Positions 25,070-38,900 of a DNA stretch of 64,000 nt are shown here, one piece after another. The translations under genes were made by a program, and so were the position numbers. Positions within the stretch are counted from its first letter, which is position 1. Each line of letters begins with the position of its first letter. The notes under the pieces were generated by a model that was not told the origin of the DNA, made no database searches, and saw only the letters and a list, made by a program, of their open reading frames with translations. Where the stretch lies: positions 62,001-126,000 of the forward strand of contig VWZL01002566.1 in assembly GCA_013396915.1 (NCBI GenBank), given 5' to 3'. This stretch comes from Stercorarius parasiticus. Taxonomy: Eukaryota > Chordata > Aves > Charadriiformes > Stercorariidae.

Positions 25070-25870
25070 TTTGTGGAGCGGCAGTACCCAGAGCCTGCTT
25101 GGCTTGGCTTACCTTCCAAATGCAGAGGCGTAGAGCTGCCGCACTACTTCGTGATAAAATCTTGTTTTTCTCCTCCTTGGAATGGATCTCCCAGGTGAGA
25201 ACATGATGGCGGCACAGAGTGTCCAAGATCAGTGTGCTCTCCATTAGGAGACCGTGGTTACTCTGATGTGACCATGAAGGCCAGTGCCTGCAAGCCCATG
25301 TAGGCGTCCCACTGAGTGGACATCTCCTGTCAATACGGGCTGCAGGGTCACCCCCTCTGTTTGTCAGTACAGCATGAACATCATAAATTCTCAATGGAGG
25401 ACAACAACATCCGAAAGCAGACAAAGGGCGCGGTCAGGTCCCTGCAGCCAGGGAGGGCAGGGCCCCGCACGAACATGCAGGCCGCCTCCACCATCCAGGA
25501 AGGTTGGCCACATTTCTAGAGTAAATAAACTGTCCTCACTGGAGTTCATCATCTAGCTTGACAGTTCACTAAACTGTGTGCCAGCAGGGTTTTATAATGA
25601 GTGGAGTCCCACCGAACTCCTTGCTTCACAACCACTGGTGCTAACCCAGCTGCCTCCAGGCCCATGTCCCCAGGGGTGCCGGTCACCAGGGGGGCCAGCC
25701 GCCAGCAGGGCCGGGGCTGAGGGAGGCAACGCCTCAGCCAGGGTAGCCACGGTTCCCGTGGCTTGGCCATCTCCTCCACCCAAGCTGTGGTTGGGTGAAG
25801 CCTCCTCTCTGAAATGCTGGAGCCCCCTCCGAAGGCCAGACGCTGCCTGTGCTGCACGTTAGGACTCCCA
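25070..25870. other. GC-richer pocket of unknown origin
   Basis: About 800 bases are clearly richer in G+C than both flanks and hold overlapping open frames on both strands, for example 25,284-25,556 and 25,578-25,862 on + and 24,960-25,424 on -. No frame gives a protein I recognise. The + strand reading of 25,172-25,560 has in-frame stops near 25,236, 25,260 and 25,266. A decayed processed pseudogene, a lncRNA exon or simply a GC-rich unique patch are all possible. Confidence 0.3.
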
Positions 25871-28800
25871 CGAGGGAATTTTTAGCAGAGTTTACCTCGT
25901 GTACACCAGCTGCAGGTCCTCCAACAGGGAAATACCGTAGGTATGCTGCTGGATTTGGCCTCATGCTGACCACTGAGGTCAGCAGGGTGTAAATATCTTC
26001 AGGTGCTTACGGGTGACCACAAGAGGAGAGTGCAGAGAACAGGAAACATCCAAATTATTTTTATAGGAATTGGGCCTGTATTTTTTTTGGCAGTTTGCAG
26101 TGTCGAGATGCAAAGTAACTAAGCAAAGATCCCCTCCACGCAACCAAAATAAAAATGAGGATTGAGTGACAAAAAACCAAAGGATAGCAGTTCGTACCTT
26201 GATTTTTCACTATTTTTAAACCATATATAGGCCTAAAACCAGTGGGTGCATTTTTTTAAAAAAGGCAAAGGATATAAATATTCAAAATCTTGGGTAGCAC
26301 CTATTTCTGGAAAATGTCGCACACAGCCCCCAGACTCCAGTTCAGTACTCCCAACGTAGGAGTGGGAGGACTGTGCTCACATGAGACATGAACTAGGACC
26401 TAAAAATATGTCCTAGTAATAAAGGAGAAGACAATTTTAAGTTTCAGCATTGCCGGTTTCAGAATAGACCTACCTTTAGTGGAAATCCATTTTGCAAGTG
26501 TGTGAACCTGCCCCCAAACCCCTGATAAACATCAGGTAAGACACGTGTTCCTTGCTGGTGGGGCTGGGAGGACCAACAGGCCACTGCGCTTCCACCATAC
26601 CACCAGGAGACATAAAAGAAACACGTCTGTGTGACTCCCTAAGCTGGTAATACACCTCTCTCAGCTTCATGTGAGCACATCCAGCAGAACTGGCTGCTCT
26701 TTGGACCATCCTGTGACCCCAACACTCTGGCAGCTCACTAGCAGCTGCCGAAGTCCCTGAACTGCACCTGGAAAGACACGCACAGAGTTCACGGACTTCT
26801 TCGTAAAACAGTCTTTCTGTCCATGCTCAATGGAAAGCATGTGCAAAAGGCAACATAGGTGAGTGTCTTGCCTGCAAGTCTCAAGTCAGCTCTCCCTCTG
26901 GTGGACACATTGTTGTAGGTGGGGTCCTGCATCTCCCCAAAGCTCCATCATCTCTTGAGACATTGCATCTTCTAAAGAAACACTCTGCTGCCCCAAAATT
27001 CTGCCTAACCAAGTTGCATCAGAGTCAGCTGCTTCTTGCTGTTACACTGTTCTCCAAAGACAGCAGCTAAGGGGAGCCATGCCTCTGGGCAATACAAGGC
27101 TGGAAGTGAATAAACATCTGCGAGGGAGGAGATCTCTTAAAAAACAAACAAAAAAAAGAAGTAGTCAGGAGAGAAAGATGCCCTATCTCCTGAAAGCCCT
27201 GCTGGAATATTTAAAATTAGTTCTTCCTGGAGAAAGAAATGAGCACTAGAGACTATTTCAAAATGCTTCATGGGCTCCGTTGGTCACAGCCACACTTGTT
27301 CTGCGCACTCAGGGAAAGCAGCAGACTGGAATCACAACCCCAGAAAGGTGCTTCACATTGCTAATTATAGCTGAAATGAAGTTTTCTGCACATGTTATTT
27401 CTTATTCATATTTGAAATTATTTTTTAATCCAGTACCTACAAAGATCACACAGAATTGTGAAAGAAATGAAAAAATCAGTTAAAAAATCCAACATTAGCT
27501 GTTTTCTTTCCTCTTACATTTCCACAACTAAAATATTTATATTATTTTTAAGTATCATTCCAAAACCTTCAGTAACCCTATTGACAAGCATTTGCAGCTC
27601 TCACAGATTTTGAAAGGCTTAGATTGCATGAATAACAGAAATGCATATTTGCAAGAGACCCCAGCAGCCAGCTGGCACTGTCATGCCTCTAACTGATGTA
27701 AGAAATTAAGCATTGGAGGGCCTGAATACCCCCACTTGGCCTAGTTCAGGCCGAAGAAAACAGGCTCCTTTGAATGGACAAGTCCACGTGGGTATCAGCT
27801 GCAGTAGAAAGGAGAAACAAGCAATTTCTGCATAAATTATGTGACACTTGGAAACATCCAGTTCCTTTTGAACAAATAAATCCTCTCTGTGCTGCTACCT
27901 GGTGCTTGAGATGGTGACTAGGACAGTAGGTGGGATAAACAAATAAATGGTTTTATTCGCCACTCTTCTACCTGTCCTAACAAACGTACAATGTCTTTGC
28001 AAAATTTCTCTTCCACTATCCCTTCACGCTATGCGTCAGCGAGGAGGGAGAGAAAATTTGCCATCCCATGGTTTCCATCTGGAAGTTGGTAATGGCAAAT
28101 GGGTTCTTGATCCCTCTTCAATCCCACAAAATCTCAGTCCCAACTATATCAAAAAACGTGCACAGCAAGTGCAGCAGAGAAAAATGCTCCCTGCAGAAGC
28201 TCTGAGCAAACAGGCTTCGCATGGAAATCTTCACACAGAGCTGAGGGAAGCTCAGACCTGAACTTCTGAAGGACTGTCCTTACACTGCCACCAGTAGCTG
28301 GTACAGCTGCAGGTCCCGTAATGTGATTTGCTGAAAACCCTAGACTTTGGCATCCTACAACTGGATGAAAATGTTAGATTAATTTATTTTTCATAAATAT
28401 ACAAATATATGTATGTTTGTATCCCGCATCTTTGTAAAGAAAATTTTGAAAATATGAACTGATGAAAGCTCTGCAAAAGAAACAATTCAGCTGTCATTAC
28501 CTTTTTCCAGACAAAGTTTCTTCAAGTTGATTCTTGAAAAAAATGGACATCTGAGGTCTCAAATTCTACAAAAGAACATGAGTTGTAGACTCTTTGACTT
28601 TCACTATTTCCCCACAGCCCATCCACGTGGATTTATTTTCAGGCTAAGAGCCCAGATAATGCAGAGTGTAACATTTCACCCTTAAAAGCCCCAGTTATAA
28701 TAAAGAACGAACAATAATCATGATGGGTACAAGATGCAAAGAGATGAATTACAAGGCAGATGTTCAATCTTGTCTTTTCGGCTGAGATTATAAATGTTCT

Positions 28801-30900
28801 GAGCCTCAAAGAAAAATTCAGAGCCTGAAACTGAAGGTTTGCTAATTAATCAGTTATAACGGCATAGGGGATTACAAAACATGATAAAAACACACTGAAA
28901 ACAAGAAAGACAAAGGAGGATGGCAAAGGGACTACGGAAGTGGCACTGTCAACAGAGAAACATCTCTACACAAGCTTGTGAAAATGATGCAGCTCATAAA
29001 AAATTTGTGCTTAAGAATTAAAAAGCGACTACAACAACAAAAAGACAATGTTATAAACCAAATCAACTCCTGGAAATTTTGCCCAATGTTTATTAAAAAA
29101 ATTGGGAGTTGCTCCAAGCTCCTTATGAAGCCTAGGACAAAACTTACATTGATTTCAGCCCTTTATATAAATATGCATGTACGTTAATATACGCGTTGCT
29201 GGAGCACATATTGGCACATTAATATGCATAGTACTAGAGTGTCTGTGTTTAAGTATATAAATAGAAATTGAATATAAACATATGCATTCATAGCTTTGAA
29301 GTTCCATTAGAAACAAAACAGCGTAGAGAAATTATTAGCATTTTTACATGATGATTTCTGTTTAAGTCAGATACTGAATTGCTACTGATACTTACAAGGC
29401 ATTCAACAGATGGGGAGTCTAGACTGATAACTTCTATGGTATGCAAGTGTATTTTTAAACCTCCTTTAATGTAAATTCTGATGCTGTGCTTTAGGGATGA
29501 AATAAAATGCCTTCTTGAGTGTGCAGTTTTAACTTCCTTGTTTTCTTTTTGAAACTCTAATTTGGCAGAGATCCACTATGGATAGTGCCAGTTAGCATGA
29601 CCCTAAGCCCTATGAAAATTACCATGGAGGTCAACCTGCACTGAAGACAACGTGACCACCCATGTGAGGATGACCTATGGGACAAAGGTCCCATCAGTGG
29701 TAGGGCCTGGTGCTCCTGAAAAACAAAGTTTTCCATGTAACAGCACAGGATCGGGCTCCTATTCTCTGCATCTTGATTCTGCTTTCAATCAGTTTCTATC
29801 TTTTCTAGTGGAAACAAAAAGGGGAATTGTGCTTTTGGTCGCAAATTCACAATAAGCAATGTTGATGCATGTGTATTTTCTGCAATATTACCTACTCAAC
29901 AGAAATTAATCTGTAACCTTAATGTACATTGTGGATGAAAGTGAACATTATACAAGTGAAAACAGAAAATATTTTTTTCTAGTTCCTTTTACTGTTTTCA
30001 AAAATGAATGCAATAAAGTGATATCCCTCTAGAAATACTGCTGCTTACTATTTACACAATTTTGAACTATATTACTTAGGTAGTGTTTCTTTATGTGGTT
30101 CGCTGCTTGCCCTAAGAGACCTTCATTTGTTCAAAGTATGAACTTATTCTAGATTTAAAACGGTAAAAGCAAACTAATGTAAAAACATAATGAAATCACC
30201 TTCAAATCTGCTTACGTTCTCACTTTTCATACAAACCCCCATCATAAAAATAATCCCCCAAAATTCTCTGAGATTATTCCAGCAAATCCCATGCCCAGCA
30301 AATCCTAAAACATACTCCACCTGCTAGTGAAACTATCACAGTAATTGTCTGGGCTTTTATCTAATGAATATGCATTACAGCAGTCAAAACAAAATTCTAA
30401 CTTAATCTACATTACTGGGGAAAGTTTCTGAAACAAGCTGTTGCAGAGAAATTTATGTAATATGTTGTCAACAGTCAGCAGAGACAAGCTGTCTCCTAGA
30501 AAGGGCTGAGGGAAACCAGTTTCCTACGTTTGCTCAGGGAGCTGTATTGTGGCTACCTCAAAGCCAGGCTTCTGGCCACAGACGCGCTGAGAGCATCGCA
30601 TTTCATCGTGCCTTTAGCGTGCCTGCCCACCTGTACTTCATCTCTGTGCACAGCCTATGCTGATGATGACTGAAAAGTCTCTTTTTGCCATGTGGGTTTC
30701 AGTGAGTCATCATCATCTCTTCTACAACGGGCAAACTCACTGATACCTGCTGGAGCACAGGGGAACGACAGATGGAAACTCAGTGGATTATCTGTACGAG
30801 GTCTGCGCATGACTGCGCCTGCAGACAGGTACGTGCCTGACACCAGCATTTGCAACAATATACTATGGGACAAACCAATGAAAGGAAAATTATTTGAAAA
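25871..30900. other. Intergenic, no gene seen
   Basis: Non-coding unique sequence. Only short frames without recognisable domains are present, and I see no mobile element remnant that I can name. Confidence 0.5.
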
Positions 30901-30930
30901 CAAGATTAACCAAGATTAACCAAGATTAAC
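30901..30930. repeat. Three perfect copies of a 10-bp unit
   Basis: CAAGATTAAC occurs three times in succession without change, which suggests recent slippage and possible length variation between individuals. Confidence 0.95.
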
Positions 30931-33900
30931 AAACTGCTCTTTTCATCCAACTGCCTGCATACGATGCGCACATTGCTTTTGCTACAATAGCCACTAGAAC
31001 AACAGTCTCAGCCCCTTACCTTTATTTTTTTCCTGTCTTCCATTTCTGTCTAAACAGCACAGAAATCAACTTTACACACCAGTGCTAGAGAAACATTTCT
31101 TCAGCTCAGGAAGTGGTAGGAAGATCAGTGTAGATGTGCTAAAACAGAATGAGACTGGAGCCCTAAGAAATATGTGTTGGCAAGTAAGTGCATTATGAGC
31201 TTTTCTAAATGTAGAAATTTTTTAGGAAAAGAATAGTAACTTCTTATTCAGTTCCTGATTCCACAAAAAAAAAAAAATTAAGCACCTGCATATTTGTATG
31301 CAGATCTCGTTACTTATTATTTACTGCCTTTCTGAGTAGCAATGGAATGACTGAGCAAGTGATTTTGCTGAACCAAGGCCATACGTTACCCCAAAGACCT
31401 CTGATGATATATTGGTCCCATCCAGCCACCAATCTCATACATACTTTCATTTTTACAATTTGTGTGAATAACAGCTGCTTCAATAGCTGAGGCTACACGA
31501 GGGGATTAAGGTAACAACTACAAGGGGAGGAAAGAGATGGGTGTTCTGGTAAAGAAAGAAACAAATGCAAAAAGTGCAAATATGTGATAAACACATGGAT
31601 CTTCAGGATTACATACACTATGTTTTATTTTAAGCATGGCTTTTTGGAACCTTTGCGGTTATCTTTTTAACCATTAACAATAGATTGAGACAGCTTCTAT
31701 AGTGTTTAATTCATACTCCCAGTAAAACCGCACTCTACAAGACACAAAACAGCATATAATTTGTTGCTTCTTGTTTCATTTAATTTTGGAGACTCCTGAT
31801 GAGGGCTTGGAGTTTTTGGAGGCAAAATTAAAGTAATAATTTATAGGGAAGAGGGTTTTTTAATTGTTTTTAACTTTTAGAATTACTTTCCTAGACTCAG
31901 AAACCAGGGCTTGGCTCTTTTTTTAATCTTAGAATTGTCTGCCACATTTTAGTCAAAGAACAATCTCATAGTTACATAGCACAGTCAATTTACAGTGGTT
32001 TTAGCTGAAGTGGAATAGCCCCCTGGTCTTCTAAGAAGCATGGGCATATACAACATTGATGAACTACAGTCAAGGCACAAACATAGGCACCGTTACTACC
32101 ATTTTAACGGAAATAAAAGTTATGAAATTTAGATAATAGTTAACCTTACTGAAATTAAGTGATTCATCTAAAAAGGAGCAATCTCATTTAAAAAAAGAAA
32201 GAAAAGAGTTTCAATCAATTCCATAAGCAAATTCTCATAGCATCTGAAGGAAGTAATGCATATGAGAAAAATAGAGTTATTCTACAGATTTGTCAGCAAT
32301 GTGTTGTTAATACTGAAGAAAGACTTGCCTTTTAAATGTAAACTTGGATACACAGAAACCTTGCCCTCAGCATGTGTAACAAGCCATTCTGAGAGAAATC
32401 AAAAGCCCTCCAGGAACTGAAGAGTAAATGTGATTGAACACCAAGGAAGAATCTGGTCTCATGTGTTTGTTTACATACAAAATATAGACAAATAAATAAA
32501 AAGCCACCTTCTTTCAAACACCACCAGGCAAGAGCTGCTTTGTAAACAAAGGTAGCAGGCTGCCTTGCGGGCAGGGATTATACCTGCTCCTGCCAGTGAT
32601 CACCAGCTGCCAGGCTGCAGCGTGGCACACTGTCCGCCCCGACATGAGCGGCGCTCCCAGCGACCTGTATTTGATAAATACAATATGATAAACCCAAGCA
32701 ACGTGATGCAACTACCGACGGGATGCAGCTGCAGAAAAGATAGGTATGAAGTAGAAAGAGGTTCATTTGATACTTGAAACTGGAGCGACAGGCTCCTGAA
32801 TTCCTACCTCTTGCTAATTAATTCTGCAACAGATTTATGAACTGCTCTGACTCAGTTTCCCTCACTATAAACTTGGAGGAATGCGGCCTCTCTGTCTGTG
32901 AGAGTTAATACCAATTTTTCATAAATACTTTGGGTATGTACCTAGTATGATTACTCTGATGCATTTTTATTCACTTTGGGCAATACAAGTCCTTGCTGGC
33001 CAGGATGAGTTGGAATTATCTGAAAAGAAGGATGATCTTAGTCACTGGCAGGGAAAAATAGTCCAATGTGTTTTACATCATAAAAGTATAAATTTAACAA
33101 GGAATTCACTGGTAGCCTTCAGGAAAATCTGCCAAAACTTCTTTGTCTATGGTTTCTTACCCACTTTAAGCAGAATGTATCACCTGCTTAAAAATGTGCC
33201 TGGGCTAACCAATCTATAAAGCAGTGTTCTGTTAAACTACTTCTATTACAAACCACATTTCTAAACTGCAAAGGCCTATTTAATTTCTGACTAATCAAAA
33301 CCAGTGTACATTTTTTTTAAAAGTCCCCACTTTTTTTGACACCTAATAACCATCTTCTGCTAACTGCTACTGTTAGTATCTTACTGCCTGTTTTAACCTT
33401 ACACTTTACACCTCGTGCTATAAAATGCAAAGACTCCAAAATTCTTCAGGTTTTTTTTTTTTTAACAACACGAATACAGAGCTAAAGTCTCATTTAAAAA
33501 AGTATTGTTGCCAGGGTACGAGTTAACCTAGAAAGACTAGCTTTTGACTTGTTCTGGCAGAACTGTACATTCCCTCTTACTGCGTATGAAATCTAAGGGA
33601 TTCGCACAGTGAAACTTTTTTCTTTAAAAGAAAAAAAAAATCATCAAATAACTTGTGCTCATGGATTTCAGCTGAAGGCACAAAATGTGTTCCTTGTGGG
33701 CACAGCACCAGCTAAAGCAAACCTCTGTCATACAGCTGTAAAAACTGGTCAGTATAAACATGAATTGAAAACGAGTCAAGGATCTTGATTTTAGAGACAA
33801 CAGATTTTACAGACACACATCGGATGCTTTAGCTTAAATAAATAATAAACACAGATCAATCAATAATCTTTGCAGCAGTTGCAGCTGGAGGAGACCTGCT

Positions 33901-33949
33901 GTCAGTGATATTAGAGAACATTCCTCTTTTGTATGGTTTCTTTTAAACT
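30931..33949. other. Intergenic, no gene seen
   Basis: AT-rich unique sequence with A and T runs (for example near 31,265-31,277 and 33,451-33,463). A small GC-richer patch lies at 32,560-32,660. There are no supported features. Confidence 0.5.
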
Positions 33950-34140
33950 CCTAAATCCACCAGCAGCAAGAGCTGAGCTCGAATTTAATTAGTCTGCGCT
34001 TCTCAACAATGGAGGCAACGGCAGACCACTGCGGCTCTGCCCCTCGCCTCCCAAAAATCACCATTCATACCGACACGTAAATAGCAATTCATGATTGGCA
34101 TGAGGGAGGGCAATTACAACCTGGAAATCAGCTCGTGAAA
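33950..34140. promoter_or_regulatory. Candidate non-coding regulatory element
   Basis: A stretch of balanced composition in AT-rich DNA, with TTTAATTAG (homeodomain-type) near 33,984, AACAATGG (SOX-type) near 34,005 and further TAATT/ATTGG cores toward 34,120. Motif content alone cannot prove function, and conservation across species would be decisive. Confidence 0.2.
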
Positions 34141-35794
34141 GTTAGTTTCAGTTATATATTGTTCAAGAATCCAGAGGCATTTTGCCTGGCAGTTAGTGGC
34201 AGGGCTGCTGGCGTGGATGTAAAACGGAGCACAAGCTCAGGGTTGGCTTCTGCTCCCAAGTTACGTCAGTTCTTCCTAACATTCAGCTGGAGAAAGATCA
34301 GCACACAAAGAAACTTAAGATCAAATCCACCTTTTTGGTAAAGGTTTGGAGTTCCCTGACATATTACAGGCTCCTGCATAAGCATCTTTCTTCACTACTC
34401 TGAATTACTTAGCTACTCAAAAACCATACCTACAAAAATAGAATATAGAAATATCCTGAATAATCTGGCTTATAAGAAGTGTCTTTCATTTATCTATTTC
34501 TCACTCTAAAAAAAATTTTATAATCCTTGTGCAGTTGTGCTTTTGTGCTTTTCTGTAAGACTATCAGTATTACAAAGAGGAAGATCATACACATCCTATG
34601 AGAATGTTTATACATATTTTTTTTAAATTTACAAATTCATACAGCATGTATGAACAGATGTGTATAAACACACACATTATACAAATGCATTTTATTTTTA
34701 CATCTCTAAACAAAATACTTCAATGTAATATAAAAATCCCTCATACAAATATTTTTTGGAATCTACAGGGTTTAAGCCCCTTTGTCTAATATAACTTGGA
34801 GTTTATCATAGTCATTCATTTAATACTGCTAGACAGCTGAAGCAGAAGTTTATATTTCATACAAAAATGTATATACGTACATATATATTAAGGCACAGAC
34901 ACACATGTATATAGCAGCACAGTTCTGCCACCCTGACTCATGCTGTGAGTAGGAGCAGCAGCATCAGGCCTTATACAAAAGTAATATATTAATACAGTTG
35001 GCTTGATAGCCATCATTTTACATTTGTTAAACCCCACTATTTAAGGAATAAATAGCCATTTCACAGCCTCTGAGAAGTGGTAAGAAGTGGACAATTGCAT
35101 AAAATTAGTTGTCTGTAAATCTCTTTTTACAGAGATGGAGATAAAAGATCTGTCAAATTCTACTTATTTCTTCCCACAATTCCCAGCAGCTTTGACTCTT
35201 CACACTGATGTTTCATTAGCAGTTAGAGAAAGGTGACTGTTAATAATTTTGAGCACCATTTCTCTCATAAGGAACAAAGATGATGTAAAAATGGGGGAAA
35301 AAAAAATTTACACTTTAGCATGAAGTATTTTTTGGAGATCTACTTATTGCTCATTTGTCAGTCCCGAACAGCGCATAAGATGCCACCAGCACGTGCTGCA
35401 GGTTTCAGAAACAACTCACAAGTGGTGCATCTCCAAATCAGAGACAGTAGTTGGTACAGCATTGGGACCAAACCCCAACCCAGCAGGAACACTTTCCCCA
35501 TGACAAACCATGGCTTCAGGGTAAGTAATCTCCCTACTACACAATATTCATCTGATGATGACGCACAAGCAGTCAGGCCAGTAACTATTTTTTTCTGCTT
35601 AACAAAACATCGTGTGTTTGCAAAGTTTGTTTTCACCCCCTTTCAACTCATCCTTTTGTTTCTTTTTCCAAGGGAATAAGAAGCGAGGGGTGTATTAATT
35701 TTTATTGTTAGCCTCCTAACCTTGCTACAGCATCAAAGTAAGAGACTGGGAACCAGTCTAAATTTCGGTCTATTTTTTACATACATCATGCAGG
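34141..35794. other. Intergenic, no gene seen
   Basis: AT-rich, including a TATA/CATACA-rich patch at about 34,865-34,915. Overlapping open frames at 35,320-35,679 show no recognisable protein. Confidence 0.5.
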
Positions 35795-35985
35795 GCGTCG
35801 AGTGGGAATAGAGAGGAAGGCGACTTAAAAAGCCGTCAGGAATATTCCAACGAAATGCAGCGCCTGCCTTGCTCGCAGCTGCGTTCCCAGTTTTGAGAGG
35901 CAAGTGGGCGGATGGCCACGCGTTGCCACCGCCACGAAGCCGCGCAGAAAGGCACCTCCTGAACTACTGGGCTACGGCTTCCGCT
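35795..35985. promoter_or_regulatory. Small CpG-rich pocket
   Basis: I count 17 CpG dinucleotides in about 190 bases, against very few in the kilobase on either side. CpGs survive where DNA is unmethylated in the germline, so this may mark a minor promoter or enhancer about 6 kb from the main CpG island. It is short of usual island length, and no start site or exon can be read from it. Confidence 0.35.
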
Positions 35986-38900
35986 GTGAGAACAGAGCAG
36001 AGTGCAAAAAGCAATTAAACTGCCTACAAATCACCTTTGCTCGTAATCCAAGTAAGTCAGGAGTCAGATAATTTCCCGAAAAAGAGGATTCATATCTCAC
36101 ATTAAAAAAACCCAAATCCTTCTTAATGTATCCTACCTAAAGCCAAAACCTGCATTCACTGAAGTGAGCAGCAAACTTTTTAGCGTTAATCTCAGCTGAG
36201 CTAATCAAATACCTCAGCTCCCTACACATATGTAAGTTTCATTTTTCCATACCTCGAATAAATGAATTCCCCAGGCCAGCTACGTACTGTCTCAACACAA
36301 AAATTCCTTCCACTCCTATTAAACATGCTGAAATTCTGTTTCCTTAAAGGCCTCTGTCTTTGTAAATAAAAAAATCAAGAATAAATCAGAGTAGCCTGTT
36401 TATATTAAAGAAGGAAAGATTATAAAGAAGGTAATTTTACTGTATTCTTTCTAATGTTTATCTCCAAAGTAAACAATATAAATCTTATCAATTTTCTTCT
36501 ACTGAAATTTTATACAACCGTAATCCCTTTTGCCATATGTCTCTGATCCCTCACTATTTCTAGTACACATTTGGGAGCTAGAACAGCCAGGATGAAACAG
36601 AATATACTCAGTGAAAATACACCTTTCATTCATTAATGACACTGTAATATCTTCGATATTAGCCATCCTGCTCTTCACGCACTCTGCCCTGCTCTGTGCA
36701 TCCCTTGTTATCACGCTTTACTTAGCGGAGGTTTTCATTAAACCATCCACAGCGATGTCCAGTCCTCAGTCGGGAGTGGGTAGTGTTAACTCAGGGCCCA
36801 AAAAGATATCTTCGTATTTCAAACCCCTCCTAACTAGTAAGAAATTCTAGACTGACTGAACAACAACGATACCACCATACATTTAATGCTGTCTGTTTAA
36901 GCATTAAATTTGGTTATTTTATGACTCGGAGAGGGTTTCCTATTAGTATGGATTGACAAGCTGCTTCCACCAGTTAACAAAGAGGTCTTTTGAATATATT
37001 ATATATCACAATATGCTGTTAAAACTCCTCTGGGTTGGCTGCTTCGTTTCAAATTCATATAGTGGGGAACAAAGGTCAGCTAGAGCAGCAAGGTAAGCAC
37101 TTCATTTTACTATTGGAACTTACGTAATTTGCGGGCAAATCGAGCTGTTTTACACAGAAAACGTCAAGTTCATCACAGGTGCCGTGAGAATGATCTATCT
37201 ACTGATGCATATCAGCTTTTTTTTGTCTGGATAACTAATAGTTTACACCGAAAAGCCAGAAAACTGCCTGAAAGGTTGTAGAGATAGTTAGCTGTAAACA
37301 CAGGGATCAATTCGGGTTCATTACTACTCGCAAAACCTATACAATATTGGACAGCAGTAATTCAAAAGTAGTACAATTAACAGAGATCAGAGATTCTAAT
37401 GTTCGCTTTTTTAATGCAACTTGCTAACCTAAGGGGAATTAAAAGAACCTAAGAAAACAGTTTGTGCAGCCCTTTAGTAGCTTTGATATTTCACAAGGCA
37501 ATTTCTTCTGACCTTTAATTTAGTGCAGGGTTTTCCATTTGTAGGGTATCACTTCAGAAAGGGCTGCCGTTAAGTATTTTAAAAACTCCATTAATATCAC
37601 TTGAATGAGAATTTGTAAGCAAAGCTCCCACCTTATGGGAGAATTTCTCTACCCAAATCACCAAGGACAAGATACAAAATTTTAAGCAATATGAAGCAAT
37701 TTCCAACAGTATAATACTTTGCCACTAGCTTTATATGCCTCTGCATCGCCACGGGAGAAAGCAAAACATCTGACTCAATTTCTGTGTTCAAAAAGGTAAA
37801 AATGGCTATATATGTCATCGCTCATGTAAGATATGGTCAATATTTATCTTAGTGCTTTTTCTACTTACATAATTAAGACTTTGAGGTAAAGTTGAAATAT
37901 TTTGTTCCTTCTCAAAGTAAAATGCGCCATTTTATTGTTCCCACACTTACGTGCTGTTGCTAGGAAGATACAACTCTGCTCTAACCTAATCGCCTGCTAT
38001 TTAGATATGGACTCATGAATCCCGTATTTTTATTCTAAATTTAAGTTCAGTCATCGTAGCTAATGTCCTTGATGCTATCTCAAATTGCTGTCATTACACG
38101 GATCACTAGAAATCGGAGGTAATAGTAAAAAAGAAAAGAAAAAAGAAAGGTACCAAATTAGATGATGGATAAAGGTTTAATCAATTTAATTTTATCACCA
38201 AATCCAGTCCCTTCCTCTCGAGCTGTCAGGGGACGAGATAAGCGGAACACATCTTGAAGCACGACGCAATCCTGTTGTGGGGAAGGAGTTGTGTCCCTGA
38301 ACCTCGCCAAGATGAAACACGCTCATTTATTACTTTGGCATTGCAGGATGATGAAGAACCAAGCAGGTTTCCTCCCTCCACCCTCAGCACAATCTTTCTA
38401 TTTCATTAATTTTTCATGGAATTTCATTTCACAATCATTTTGCCTCTCTCACCCGCTTGCTGCCCTTATTTAGTTTATTCTGTCAACTTTTATTTCGCGT
38501 CCTGTTATATCAGCAGCGACCTCAGCCATGGCTTTCTACCACATCAGGGATACCTGATTCCCTCCTGTTTCCAGTAATTAACTTTAATTGCTAGCTCTAT
38601 AAAATGGCATTACAAATGAGGTGGCTTATTTGTTGTCTTATACTGGAAAATAACTCAGAAGGGGCCTATCTCCAATCACCCATTTCGTACTTTCTATACG
38701 TTGGTTTCTAAGAAGTTGCCAGAGGCTGATGAAGTGCGGCCTTTTTAGTATTATCAGTAAACGGCAACTCTGCTTTTGTCTGGTCTACTTGTAATCATTT
38801 ATCTCAGCAAACAAGCCTTCTATTCAAAATCTATACCACAGGCTATGAAATCTGCACAAACCATGCTAAGGCCGCTGTGCTGAATTCTGCCAGTACTCTG

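Noticed and set aside
24960..25424. 154-codon open frame on -
   Set aside because: No recognisable family. It spans the edge of the GC-rich pocket, and its C-terminal part is AT-driven low-complexity sequence.
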